A stretch of 64,000 nt of DNA from JAKIYB01 sp964590255. GTDB taxonomy: Bacteria; Armatimonadota; Hebobacteria; CAIYQO01. The notes under the pieces were generated by a model that searched no databases, had not been told where the DNA came from, and was given only the letters and a program-made list of their open reading frames with translations. Made by a program: the position numbers and the translations under genes. Shown in pieces: positions 27,709 to 36,575 of this stretch. The DNA is taken from positions 1 through 64,000 of the forward strand of contig CAZPYA010000010.1 in NCBI GenBank assembly GCA_964590255.1. The letters are read 5' to 3'. Each line of letters opens with the position of its first letter. Within the stretch, counting starts at the first letter, position 1.

Positions 27709-30078
27709 ATGCATTCCCTGTTTACGGAAATCGTCATATTGTTGATTGGGGCGGCGGTCATTGGGGCCGTCGCCGAGCGGCTGCGCCAGCCGATTCTCAT
27801 TGGCTTCATCGCGGCGGGGGTGCTGGCGGGGCCGTCGGGACTGCAGTGGATACGGGGCACCGACCAACTGCACCTGATGGCAGAGATGGGGTTAGCGCTG
27901 CTACTCTTCGTGGTGGGGCTGCGGCTGGACCTGCATCTCATTCGCAGCATGGGCGCGGTGATGCTGCTGGCCGGCTTGGGCCAGGTGGCCGCCACCACCG
28001 CCATCGGCTTCCTGCTGGCGCTGGCGCTCGGGCTGCCGCTGCTGCCCGCGCTATACGTGGCGCTGGCGCTGGCGCTGTCCAGCACCATCATCGTGGTCAA
28101 GCTGCTCTCCGACAAGCAGGAGACAGAGTCGCTGCACGGACGGCTGGCGCTGGGCGTGCTGCTGGTGCAGGACCTGGTGGTGATCCTCGCGATGGTGTTG
28201 CTGTCGGCGAACAGCGGCTCGGGCGGGCATCCCGGCTGGCTGGCCGCGCAACTGGTGGGCAAGAGCCTGACCTTCCTCGCCGGCCTGTGGGCCGCAACGT
28301 TTCTGGTGCTGCCGCGGCTGCTGCCGCTGCTGGCGCGCTCCACCGAGTTGCTGGTGCTGTTTGCCATCGCCTGGGCGCTGCTGCTGGCGTACCTGGGCGA
28401 CTGGCTGGGGCTGGGCAAGGAAGTGGGGGCGTTCCTGGCGGGCGTGTCGCTGGCCTCCACCCCGTTCCGCGAAATCATCGCCGCCAAGCTGGTGAGCCTG
28501 CGCGACTTCCTGCTGCTGTTTTTCTTCATCGAGATGGGCAGCCGGCTGGATATCGGCACGCTGGGCGGGCAGGTGGTGGCCGGGCTGGCGCTGGCGCTGA
28601 TTGTGTTGGTTGGCAGGCCGCTGCTGGTAATGCTGCTGTTGGCGGTGATGGGCTATCGCCCGCGCACCGGCTTCATGACCGGCGTGAGCCTGGGGCAGAT
28701 CAGCGAATTCTCGCTCATCCTGATGGCGTTGGGCACCGGCGCCGGACACCTGCCGGAGGAACTGGGCGTCGTGGGAATGGTCACGCTGGTGGCGCTGCTG
28801 ACCATCGGCGTGTCCAGCTACGTCATCCAGTATGCGCAAGGGATTTACGAACGACTCACCCCGCTGCTGCAGCGGCTGGGCCGGCGGGCGCGGAGCCGGG
28901 AAGACGCCGTGCTGCCCGCGATGGACGCGCATCCGCAGGTGATCCTCTTCGGCATCGGACGCTACGGGACCAGCATCGCGCAGGAATTATTCACGCGCGG
29001 GCGGCGGGTGCTGGGGGTGGATTTTGACCCGCAGGCGGTGAGCGCGTGGACGGCGCGCGGATGGCCGGCGGTATTCGGCGACGCCGAGGATCCCGACTTC
29101 GCCGCCAGCCTGCCACTTACGACGGCGACGTGGGTGGTGAGTGCCATCCGCGACCCGCGGCTGAACCGGGCGCTGGCGACGGCGGTGCGCCATGCCGGCT
29201 ACCACGGCAACCTGGCGTTTACGGTGAGTGACCGCGCCGACGGCGACGCGCTGTTGCGTCAGTCGCCCGGCTTGCTATTTGTCCCCTTTGAAGACGCCGC
29301 CGTGCAGGCGGTGGACCTGCTGTATTTGACGGAAGACCAGATTGCGAGGGAAACGATGGATACGATGATTGCCGCGATGCGCAACCATTACATCATCTGC
29401 GGGTATGGCCGCATGGGCCAGCAAATCGCCAAGGATTTCCTGCGTGACAACGTGCCGTTCGTGATCGTGGAGGACAATCCCGAGCAATTGCCGCGATTGC
29501 GTGAGGGAAACACGCTGCACGTAGTGGGGGCAGCCAGCAGCGATGAGGTGCTGCTGCAGGCGGGCATCGCACAGGCGAAAGGGCTTATTGCCGTGGCGTC
29601 CACCGACGAGGCGAACGTCTTCATCGTGCTCACCGCGCGGGGCATCAATCCGGCGTTGTATATCGTCGCGCGCTCTATTCGCGAGGAGAACGAGGATAAG
29701 CTGCGCCGCGCCGGCGCCGACCGGGTGATGTCGCCATATATCCTGGGCGGGCGGCGCATGGCGGCGGCGGTGACGAAGCCGGGGGTGATGGATTTCCTGG
29801 ACCTGGTGCTGCACAGCGAGCATTTTCACACAGACATCGCGCACGTGCGCGTGCCGGTGGATTCGCCCACCGCGGGGCAGTCGCTGCAGGCGCTGAACCT
29901 GTGGCAAGCCTGTGGGGTAGCCGTGCTGGCGGTGGAGCGTCCCGGTGATGAGTTGATTGCTAATCCCTGCCCGGACTTCACGGTGCAAGGCGGCGACGAA
30001 TTAATCGTCATGGGCACTGCGGAGCAGATCGCCGGGGTGGAACGCTTCTTCGCGGTGGCCGCTCCCGATGGGGCCTGA
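27709..30078 (+). CDS. CPA2 cation:proton antiporter with two RCK/TrkA-N domains
   Basis: 789 residues. About 12 membrane helices (residues 5-385) have the Kef/CPA2 pattern: IGFIAAGVLAGPSGL, LALLLFVVGLRLDL, ALALSSTIIVVKLLSDK, EVGAFLAGVSLA. The cytoplasmic part holds two NAD-binding RCK domains (VILFGIGRYGTSIAQELF and YIICGYGRMGQQIAKDFL) and a final TrkA-C domain (RVPVDSPTAGQSLQALNLW). Most Kef proteins have one RCK unit; two resemble KimA/TrkA-like gating arrangements. Role: K+ or Na+ exchange for protons, gated by nucleotides. GAGGG precedes the ATG at 27709. Confidence 0.9.
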   Translation: MHSLFTEIVILLIGAAVIGAVAERLRQPILIGFIAAGVLAGPSGLQWIRGTDQLHLMAEMGLALLLFVVGLRLDLHLIRSMGAVMLLAGLGQVAATTAIGFLLALALGLPLLPALYVALALALSSTIIVVKLLSDKQETESLHGRLALGVLLVQDLVVILAMVLLSANSGSGGHPGWLAAQLVGKSLTFLAGLWAATFLVLPRLLPLLARSTELLVLFAIAWALLLAYLGDWLGLGKEVGAFLAGVSLASTPFREIIAAKLVSLRDFLLLFFFIEMGSRLDIGTLGGQVVAGLALALIVLVGRPLLVMLLLAVMGYRPRTGFMTGVSLGQISEFSLILMALGTGAGHLPEELGVVGMVTLVALLTIGVSSYVIQYAQGIYERLTPLLQRLGRRARSREDAVLPAMDAHPQVILFGIGRYGTSIAQELFTRGRRVLGVDFDPQAVSAWTARGWPAVFGDAEDPDFAASLPLTTATWVVSAIRDPRLNRALATAVRHAGYHGNLAFTVSDRADGDALLRQSPGLLFVPFEDAAVQAVDLLYLTEDQIARETMDTMIAAMRNHYIICGYGRMGQQIAKDFLRDNVPFVIVEDNPEQLPRLREGNTLHVVGAASSDEVLLQAGIAQAKGLIAVASTDEANVFIVLTARGINPALYIVARSIREENEDKLRRAGADRVMSPYILGGRRMAAAVTKPGVMDFLDLVLHSEHFHTDIAHVRVPVDSPTAGQSLQALNLWQACGVAVLAVERPGDELIANPCPDFTVQGGDELIVMGTAEQIAGVERFFAVAAPDGA

Positions 30079-30089
30079 AAGGGGCCGGC

Positions 30090-30281
30090 ATGAACCCGTT
30101 GATGATCGTAGCTATTCGCGCAACGCGGCGAGCGCTGCGTCGGCAGCGCCGGCGGGCAATCCATCGCGAACCGGCCGATGGCGCAACGACGGTGGAGACT
30201 GTCGCGACGCGCCTCGCGAACCAGCGATGGTGGGAGCGGGTGCGGCGGTGGCTGGCCGGACATAAGCGGCGGGGGCACTAA
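30090..30281 (+). CDS. Small arginine-rich hypothetical protein
   Basis: 63 residues, strongly basic (RATRRALRRQRRR near the N terminus, RVRRWLAGHKRR near the C terminus). AAGGGG lies 6-7 bases before the ATG, and it starts 11 bases after the antiporter stop, so it could be co-translated. No family is recognised. Arginine-rich frames arise easily in GC-rich DNA, so this may be chance. Confidence 0.35.
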   Translation: MNPLMIVAIRATRRALRRQRRRAIHREPADGATTVETVATRLANQRWWERVRRWLAGHKRRGH

Positions 30282-30297
30282 CGAATGGCAGGGACAT

Positions 30298-30988
30298 TTA
30301 CGCCGTGTAGACTTCCCCAACAATCGGGCGGTCGGCGATACCGAGCCGGCGTTCGATTTCCTGTTCGATGAAGCGCGCCTGCGCCGGCTGCTCGATATTC
30401 ATGACCAGCACGATGGCCTTGCCGTCCTTCTGCAGCACGTTCACCGAATAATAGGCGTTACCGCCACTGCGGCCGCGCTGCGCATAGGTGTGCGTGCAGA
30501 AGAGCTGGTCGATGGTCTCCACTGGGATGATCATGTTGCCCAACCATGGCAGCGGGAAGTGGCGCAGAGTGAGGGCGCGGTCATTGACGCTGATCTCGGT
30601 GGCGTTGATGAAGCTGGCGAGCATCCAGTAGGTGATGGCNNNNNNNNNNCCAGGGGAAGCCGCCGTCGCGCAGGCCCAGGGTGATGAAGAGCACCATCAT
30701 GCCGTCCCAGATGACGCAGAAAACGAGCAGGCCAAACGCCATCTTCGTGAACCAGCGGCGGGTGAGCACCAGGTCGTCCATCACGTGCGTCATGGCGACG
30801 CCCGGCGGCTGGGGCACCTCGCGCTTCTGTGGCGGAGCGGCAACGGTACCGGGCGCGGCTGTCGGCGCCACCATCCCCTGCAGAAAGCTGAAGGTCTCCA
30901 TGCAGTCGTGACAGCGGGCGATGCCGTGATGGATATCGATGTCGGCGGCGGGAATCTCCACGCGGCAGTTCGGGCAGGTGATTTTCAT
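30298..30988 (-). CDS. Zinc-ribbon membrane protein, paralogue C (gap inside)
   Basis: The N-terminal zinc ribbon (CPNC...CHDC, residues 4-29) is followed by a linker and a membrane helix (MAFGLLVFCVIWDGMMVLFI). The C-terminal domain has TIDQLFC, QRG, KDG and a final IEQEIERRLGIADR. Ten N at 30640-30649 interrupt the second helix and the frame changes across them; aligned with paralogue A, roughly 12 residues are missing there. It is the last of three tandem paralogues; its ATG at 30988 is 4 bases after the previous stop. Function unknown; the C-terminal part looks like a PH-like or other beta-rich module. Confidence 0.7.
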
Positions 30989-30992
30989 GGCG

Positions 30993-31721
30993 TCATAATC
31001 TCCCTGATGCCGGATCGGTGAGACCGAGGCGCCGCTGCAGCTCCTGTGCGATGTAGCGGCCCACGCCGGGCATCGTGGCGAAGAGCGGATTGTTGACGGT
31101 GCCATCGGCCAGATAGATGTAGAGCACTTCCGGCGACGTCAAGTCGTCGGGCAGATGCCGTGCGCATTGGATGTGGACAATCTGGTTGATCGGCATGCGC
31201 GAGGTGCGCGACCAGCCGAATCCCTGGCGACGTATGACCAGGTGTTGATCATAACAATCGAAGATCACCTGATGCGTGTGGGTCGACAGTCCCAAATAGA
31301 GCAGCACGAGCCCGCCCAGCGCGATGCAGACATAGCCCATCAGCTCCTCTACATGGCTGATGAGCCAAAATGCGATCGGCATCGGCTCCTGGTCCCGCCT
31401 GGCGAAAATGCCATACAGGCCGGCGACCATGCAGCCCGTGACGATGCCACCCAGCACGATCATGATCATGCCGCCGCCCAAGGGCTGGCGGACGGCGATC
31501 TGCAGCCTGCCACCATTGTTCGTCATGCGCACCTGCGGTGGACGGGCGATGTCGTCATCAGCCTCGACGGCCGGCGCCTGCACGACCAGCGGCGCGGGGC
31601 GTGGCAGGCGATCCTGGAATGAGAAGGTGCACCGGCATGCCGCACAGATGGCGATGCCGCGATGAATGTCAATATCCTCGGCCACGATCGCCCGGCGGCA
31701 GCTCGGGCAGGTCACCTTCAT
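30993..31721 (-). CDS. Zinc-ribbon membrane protein, paralogue B
   Basis: 242 residues. The zinc ribbon has the same spacing as its neighbours (CPSC at 5-8 and CAAC at 26-29, with EDIDIHRGIA between). Two membrane helices (MIMIVLGGIVTGCMVAGLYG and MGYVCIALGGLVLLYLGL) and a beta-rich C-terminal domain follow. It is the most diverged of the three: it lacks the TIDQLFC motif (INQIVHIQC instead) but keeps QELQRRLGLTD at the end. Its ATG overlaps the stop of paralogue A as ATGA. Confidence 0.7.
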   Translation of the reverse strand: MKVTCPSCRRAIVAEDIDIHRGIAICAACRCTFSFQDRLPRPAPLVVQAPAVEADDDIARPPQVRMTNNGGRLQIAVRQPLGGGMIMIVLGGIVTGCMVAGLYGIFARRDQEPMPIAFWLISHVEELMGYVCIALGGLVLLYLGLSTHTHQVIFDCYDQHLVIRRQGFGWSRTSRMPINQIVHIQCARHLPDDLTSPEVLYIYLADGTVNNPLFATMPGVGRYIAQELQRRLGLTDPASGRL

Positions 31722-32524
31722 GGCGCATACATCTCCCCGGGCACGACGCGGTCGGCGATGCCCAACCGCTTTTCGATCTCCTGCTCCAGGTAGCGCGCCT
31801 CGTTCGGCTGATTCAGGTTTTTTACCAGGTCGATGCGGTTGCCGTCCTTCAACTGCACCCCCAGCTTATAGGTGCGCGAACCGCGCTGGCCGTAAACTTC
31901 CTCGCAGAAAAGCTGATCGATGGTCGACACGTCGATGGCACGCGCCCCCGGCCACCAGAAGGGGTAATGGCGGATGGCCAGCGTGCGCGGGTTGACACGG
32001 AACTCGGTGCGGTTGAAGAGGCCGGTGAGGCAGGTGTAGGTGAGGTAGACACCGACCGCGAGATGCCCGATGGGAAACAGCTTCATGATGAGCGGCGTGT
32101 CCCGAGTAAACGCGATGGTATACCAGACCACGAGAAAGCCATCCCAGATGATGCAGAAGGGGATGAGCGGGAGCACACCGCAGGAGAACCAGCGCCGGGT
32201 GATGACCAGGTCGAATTGCTCATGCACCGCGGTGAAGCCGGTGGGCAGGCCCACGTCGGTTTTCGCGGTGGTGGCAGGCGCGCCGACCATCCGCTGGATG
32301 AATTGCCCGAGGACGCCGCCCACAGCCGGGGTTACCTGCACGCTTTGCGGTTGTACGCCCGGCGGAGGCGCGGAGATGCCCGGCAGCATGGGAGTCGGCT
32401 GCACGGGCGCCTGCGGCGCGATGCTGAACACCTCGCTGCAAGCGGTACACTTGGCGATGGCAACCTGAATGTTGACGTCCTCCAGGGGGATGACGCGCTG
32501 GCAGGATGGACAGGTGATGTGCAT
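31718..32524 (-). CDS. Zinc-ribbon membrane protein, paralogue A
   Basis: 268 residues. Zinc ribbon CPSC and CTAC (residues 5-29), a Pro-rich linker, two membrane helices (VLPLIPFCIIWDGFLVVWYT and a second near IGHLAVGVYLTYTCLTGLF), then the C-terminal domain with STIDQLFCEEVYGQRG and EQEIEKRLGIADRVVPGEMY. It is first of the trio and has AGGGGG 6 bases before its ATG. No partner enzyme is visible, and the array may have arisen by tandem duplication. Confidence 0.75.
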   Translation of the reverse strand: MHITCPSCQRVIPLEDVNIQVAIAKCTACSEVFSIAPQAPVQPTPMLPGISAPPPGVQPQSVQVTPAVGGVLGQFIQRMVGAPATTAKTDVGLPTGFTAVHEQFDLVITRRWFSCGVLPLIPFCIIWDGFLVVWYTIAFTRDTPLIMKLFPIGHLAVGVYLTYTCLTGLFNRTEFRVNPRTLAIRHYPFWWPGARAIDVSTIDQLFCEEVYGQRGSRTYKLGVQLKDGNRIDLVKNLNQPNEARYLEQEIEKRLGIADRVVPGEMYAP

Positions 32525-32585
32525 GGATGCCCCCTGGCGGACGGTTTGTGATGAAAATCGGCGGATGCCGGTAAATGCCTTCCGG

Positions 32586-33476
32586 TTACAGCAGCGCGGT
32601 ACTGAAATAGCGTTCGGCGCGGTCGGGCAGCACGGTGGCGATGTTGCCGGTGATTTTGGGCAGCAACTGCCGGCAGGCCCAGACGTTGGCGCCGGAGGAG
32701 ATGCCGACCATGCAGCCGTAGTCGCGCCCGAGCTGGCGGGTGGTGGCGATAGCGTCCTCGTCGGTCACCTCGATAACGTCGTCGATGAGGCGGGTGTCGA
32801 GGATGGCGGGGATGAAGCCGTCGCCGATGCCCTGGATCTGGTGCAGGCCAGGCTCGTGACCGAGGAGGGCGGAGACGTTTTTCGGCTCCACGGCGACGAT
32901 GTGGATATCCGGGTTGCGCTCTTTCAGGAAGGTGCCCACGCCCTGCAGCGTGCCGCCGCTGCCGATGCCGGCCACGAAGCAGTCGAGGTCGCCGGCCAGT
33001 TGCTCCCACAGCTCGGCGGCGGTGCCGGTGTAGTGGACGCGCGGGTTTTCCGGGTTTTCGAACTGCTGGGGCACGAAGACGTTGGGGTCCTCTGCCGCCA
33101 TCTCCTGCACCCGGCGCACGGCGCCGCCGATGCTCTCGGCATCGGGGGTGAGCACCAACTCGGCGCCCAGCGCGCGAATGAGTTTTTTACGTTCCTCGCT
33201 CATCCCCTCGGGCATGACGATGCGCACGCGGTAGCCCAGCAGCCGGCCGACCAGCGCCACGCCGATGCCGGTGTTGCCGCTGGTGGGCTCCACGATGATG
33301 CTGTCCGGCGTCAGCTTGCCGTCGCGCCGCGCCCCATCCAGCATGGCTTTTGCCACGCGGTCCTTAATGCTGCCGCCGGGATTGAGGAACTCCGCCTTGG
33401 CGAAGATGCGCTCGCCACGCAGGCGCAGCAGCGGGGTATTGCCGATGAGATCGAGGATGTTGTCGGTGAGTATCAT
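32586..33476 (-). CDS. cysK: Cysteine synthase
   Basis: 296 residues of the PLP-dependent OASS family. It joins sulfide to O-acetylserine to make cysteine in the cytosol. The PLP lysine lies in NPGGSIKDR (about 32-40), the substrate loop is TSGNTG, and GSGGTLQG binds the cofactor phosphate. The C-terminal GISSGAN completes the site. The start at 33476 (MILTDNILDLIGNTPLLRL) matches the family; 32 upstream residues in the same frame are not expected. An OPH-type or cystathionine synthase variant cannot be excluded from sequence alone. Confidence 0.9.
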   Translation of the reverse strand: MILTDNILDLIGNTPLLRLRGERIFAKAEFLNPGGSIKDRVAKAMLDGARRDGKLTPDSIIVEPTSGNTGIGVALVGRLLGYRVRIVMPEGMSEERKKLIRALGAELVLTPDAESIGGAVRRVQEMAAEDPNVFVPQQFENPENPRVHYTGTAAELWEQLAGDLDCFVAGIGSGGTLQGVGTFLKERNPDIHIVAVEPKNVSALLGHEPGLHQIQGIGDGFIPAILDTRLIDDVIEVTDEDAIATTRQLGRDYGCMVGISSGANVWACRQLLPKITGNIATVLPDRAERYFSTALL

Positions 33477-33537
33477 AGTGGTCAATCCTGACCTGTAGAG
33501 TAGCACTTCATGGCGTTCGCGGCAAGCACCGGCTTCG

Positions 33538-34101
33538 TCATTGCAGCAGCAGATCGCGCGCCAACTCATCATCGGCCATGATCACCCCAAACTGCTCACG
33601 GGTGAGCCATACCTCGACGTGCAGCGCGCACCGAGGGGCGTTGTGCGCCGTGACGGGCGGAGCTAACACGCGGGCGGCCCAGGCCTTCGTCGCGTCGGCG
33701 CCGCGGTAATAATCCAGCAGGCCCATGACGCGATCGAGGGTCGGGTTCCGCAGGCGTTCCGCGACCAGGCGCTGTTCGGGGGAACCGAGCGGGGTACGCG
33801 GGCGGCCATTGCCGGCGCCTTCCACGGTGTGCCATTCGTGCGCGTGGGTTGCACGCAGGCCGTGGCTGACCAGCGCGCGGCTGAAGGAGGTCTCGGCAAC
33901 CTGCCGCCAGTGAAAGATGGTGATCCGCGTATGCGGCAGTTGCATACAGGTGTAGACGCGCAGGACGCCGCAGCGACCGCAATACGCTGTCTCGCGATAG
34001 GGCCCGAGCGCCGCGCCGAGCAGCAGATACGCCGCGAGCGGGATCACGATCATCCACCGCATAATACGACCTGTCCGCCCGGATTGCTGCGACGTTGCCA
34101 T
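33538..34101 (-). CDS. Hypothetical single-span membrane protein
   Basis: 187 residues. One membrane helix (about 14-33, MRWMIVIPLAAYLLLGAALG) is followed by a CGRCGVLRVYTC motif that could bind a metal. The remainder is soluble, basic and His-containing (HAHEWHTVEG). GGAGG lies 6 bases before the ATG. It sits 61 bases upstream of cysK on the same strand. I do not recognise the family. Confidence 0.6.
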   Translation of the reverse strand: MATSQQSGRTGRIMRWMIVIPLAAYLLLGAALGPYRETAYCGRCGVLRVYTCMQLPHTRITIFHWRQVAETSFSRALVSHGLRATHAHEWHTVEGAGNGRPRTPLGSPEQRLVAERLRNPTLDRVMGLLDYYRGADATKAWAARVLAPPVTAHNAPRCALHVEVWLTREQFGVIMADDELARDLLLQ

Positions 34102-34128
34102 GAGAGCCTCCGATGCACTACTTCGCCG

Positions 34129-36123
34129 TTACCCGGTTATTTCCTCGCGGGGACCGGTTAGCGACAGGTCGATGGGGATAAAGCCCAACGACAGCAACGG
34201 AGAGTCGGGGGACGGGGTGAAGTCACGCGCGGCGAGGTTGGCGCATTTCGGATCGGCAACATGGCTGTGGCAGTCATGTCCGAAGGCTTGCCAGGCAGTC
34301 ATATCGAGCGACTGGTCGCCGTGCTGGTCGAGTACCGGAGTGCCGGAGACATCCCAGTAGAGGTTGTCATCGCAGTTGATGCGGTGGGCGGTGGGGGCAT
34401 AATCGCCCTGCCACATGGGCACGCCGTCGCTGATGACCAGGTTGTGAGTGAAAGCGAAGCCGGTGTGGGGCTCCGCGCGAGAGTAGAGGAGCATCGACTC
34501 GCCGCCGAAGGCGAAGACGTTGTTGCGGATGACATTCTCGCGGCCGTAGTGCTGGTGGAAGCCCTGCTTGCTGGTATCGTGGCAGATGTTGTACTCCAGC
34601 AGGATGTGACTGGAGCCTTCGTCGGTGTAGAGCGCCCAGCCGCCGTAGGTGCGCGACGTGACGTGATGGATGTGGTTGTAGCGCACGCGGGTGCCGGGTT
34701 GCGCGCCGAGGAGGTAGACGCCGCCCATGTCGGAGAGCAGGCCCTTGCCGAGGTCGTGGATGTGGTTCCACTCGATGATGTTGCCGTAGGCGTCGCCTTC
34801 GGCGTAGCCCCACGTCCAGCCGGCGGACACGCCGGAGTAGTAGAAGTCGTGGATATGGTTGTGCAGGATGCGGTTGCCGCTGGATTTGCCGATGAGCACG
34901 CCGATGGCGGCGGGGAAGATGATGCCGCCGTCGCCGATCTCGCAATCGGCCACCAGCGTGCGCGTGCAGCCGTGCCAGATCTTCACCCCGCCAGCGCCGA
35001 GATCGGTCATCGCGCAGCGCTCGATGGCGATCTCGCGGCAGGCCGCGGCGAGATCGACGGCATAGCCACCGAGGTGGGCGAAGGTGCAATGGTCGAAGTG
35101 GCAGTGCACCGCGCCGCGAGCGACGACGGCGCCGGGCACTTTCGGTTCGGCCTGCATGGGATAGATCTCGTCCGGGGCCGGCAGCCACTCGGTATGGGCG
35201 AAGGTCAGGCCGGTGAAGGTAATATCGTGTACCGGGGCGTCGTCGCTGCCGTCCAGGTGGACGAGCGTGGCGAGGACGGGGGCGATCACCTCGGCGCTGG
35301 ACAGGTCTTCGCCGGGGAGGGGCAGGTAATAGAGCCGGCCGGCGGGGCGGTCGAGATACCACTGGCCGGGCTCCTCCAGCGCCTCGAAGACGTTTTCGAC
35401 GATGTAGGCGGCGCCGCCGGGGGTGAAATCGTAGGTGAGACGGAGCTTGCTGTCGCAGTCGAAGGTGGCGATGCGGGTCGCCGGATCGACCGCCGTCAGC
35501 TTCGCGCGCACCGACATCCACAGCGTGAAGAACTGCACCTCGACATCGGACAGGTTGTGCCAGTCGGCGCAGATGTTCCCCTCGGCATAGCCGAAGCGGG
35601 TGGTGCCGCCGCGGACGGTCTCGCCCCAACTGCCCTCGAAGCGGGCGTCGTATGGCACCTCAATACGGTATTCCCCCGTCTTCGGCAGGCGCGGGCGATA
35701 ACGGCGAGTGCCGTTCACCCAGAGCTGGCGGAAGTCGGCATCGGGCAAATCGGCCACCCAGGCGGTCTGTCCGTGCACCGCCTCAACACGCCAGCCGCTG
35801 ATGCGCCGCCCGCCGCTGATGACCGGCGTCTCGCCCGGATAGGCGGCGTAGACCACCGGGTGCGCCGGATCGCTGCGCCATTTGTAATCTTCAGCCTGGC
35901 CGGAGTCTTCCGCCGTGAAGACCAGCGGCTTGTCCAGCCGGTACAGCCCGCCGCGCAGGTAGACGGTCACCGGCGCGGTCCACGCCGCATCGCGCGGCAG
36001 CGCCAGCACCGCCCGCCGGGCGGCATCGAGGGTGGCGAAAGGGCCGTCAGTGCAGTTCGCGTTCGGCTCGGGGAGGGTACCGGACCAGGTGTCGTTGCCG
36101 GTTGGGGAGATATAGAAGGGCAT
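34129..36123 (-). CDS. Right-handed parallel beta-helix protein, possible polysaccharide lyase
   Basis: 664 residues starting FYISPTGNDTWSGTLPEPN and GPFATLDAARRAV, the standard opening of large secreted-type beta-helix proteins in glycan loci. The rungs include ITFTGLTFAHTEW, NRILHNHIHDFYYSG, GNIIEWNHIHDLGKG and RYNHIHHVTSR, each with the N.IH step seen in polysaccharide lyase families and epimerases. No signal peptide is visible. AGGAG lies 7 bases before the ATG. Function: likely cutting or rearranging an acidic glycan; the exact class is unknown. Confidence 0.8.
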   Translation of the reverse strand: MPFYISPTGNDTWSGTLPEPNANCTDGPFATLDAARRAVLALPRDAAWTAPVTVYLRGGLYRLDKPLVFTAEDSGQAEDYKWRSDPAHPVVYAAYPGETPVISGGRRISGWRVEAVHGQTAWVADLPDADFRQLWVNGTRRYRPRLPKTGEYRIEVPYDARFEGSWGETVRGGTTRFGYAEGNICADWHNLSDVEVQFFTLWMSVRAKLTAVDPATRIATFDCDSKLRLTYDFTPGGAAYIVENVFEALEEPGQWYLDRPAGRLYYLPLPGEDLSSAEVIAPVLATLVHLDGSDDAPVHDITFTGLTFAHTEWLPAPDEIYPMQAEPKVPGAVVARGAVHCHFDHCTFAHLGGYAVDLAAACREIAIERCAMTDLGAGGVKIWHGCTRTLVADCEIGDGGIIFPAAIGVLIGKSSGNRILHNHIHDFYYSGVSAGWTWGYAEGDAYGNIIEWNHIHDLGKGLLSDMGGVYLLGAQPGTRVRYNHIHHVTSRTYGGWALYTDEGSSHILLEYNICHDTSKQGFHQHYGRENVIRNNVFAFGGESMLLYSRAEPHTGFAFTHNLVISDGVPMWQGDYAPTAHRINCDDNLYWDVSGTPVLDQHGDQSLDMTAWQAFGHDCHSHVADPKCANLAARDFTPSPDSPLLSLGFIPIDLSLTGPREEITG

Positions 36124-36140
36124 AGTAAGCTCCTATACGT

Positions 36141-36270
36141 GCCCGGTCATAAATGGCCGGGCTACCGAGCGACACCCCCTAGAAGGGGGCTTATTCTCTC
36201 ATTTCCGATCTATCCGCTGAAGCCCCGTTTACGGGGCGTTGTTCGGTAGCCCGGTCGTTTACGGCCGGGC
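36141..36270. repeat. REPIN-like element made of nested hairpins
   Basis: The two ends are inverted copies (GCCCGG...CCGGGCTACCG, about 27 bases, 4 differences), and each end is itself a hairpin with 10 paired bases. Two smaller hairpins (CCCCCTAGAAGGGGG and GCCCCGTTTACGGGGC) lie between. The changes between the arms occur in pairs that preserve hairpin pairing. Confidence 0.75.
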
Positions 36271-36311
36271 GGGGCGGCGCCGATGGAATCCGTGGCAGAG
36301 GCTATACCCGA

Positions 36312-36335
36312 CCGCCCGGCCATAAATGGCCGGGT
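36312..36335. repeat. Single REP unit related to the 36.2 kb element
   Basis: GCCCGGCCATAAATGGCCGG with flanking bases is a near copy of the left arm of the neighbouring element and ends 4 bases before the ywbE stop. Confidence 0.7.
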
Positions 36336-36338
36336 GAT

Positions 36339-36557
36339 TCACAGATGCGGCAATATCCGCTGCACCCGCCCCACCTGGCCGTCGGTCAGCCGCACCTTGA
36401 TGCCCCGCGGGTGAGTGGGCGATGGCGTCAGCACCTCTTTCACCACGCCGCGGGTGAGGGCACCGGTTGGTTGGTCGGCTTTCAGCACCACGTCCACCAG
36501 CAGGCCGGAGCGGAGGTTGGCCCGCTTCCGTCCATCAAGCTCCGGATGATCAGTCAC
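36339..36557 (-). CDS. ywbE: YwbE family protein
   Basis: 72 residues. RANLRSGLLVDVVLKADQP, TGALTRGVVKEVLT and HPRGIKVRLTDGQVGRVQRI are the conserved core of the small YwbE (DUF2196) family, a one-domain beta-barrel of unknown role. Length agrees with the family. It lies between two sugar-locus genes and directly beside REP repeats, so the gene may have been placed there by rearrangement. Cytosolic. Confidence 0.85.
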   Translation of the reverse strand: MTDHPELDGRKRANLRSGLLVDVVLKADQPTGALTRGVVKEVLTPSPTHPRGIKVRLTDGQVGRVQRILPHL

Positions 36558-36575
36558 CGCGTCACCCCTTCACCC

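Noticed and set aside
34261..36249. 662-codon plus-strand frame opposite the beta-helix gene
   Set aside because: Ala/Val/Gly-rich antisense frame; the beta-helix protein on the minus strand has clear family motifs and a ribosome binding site.
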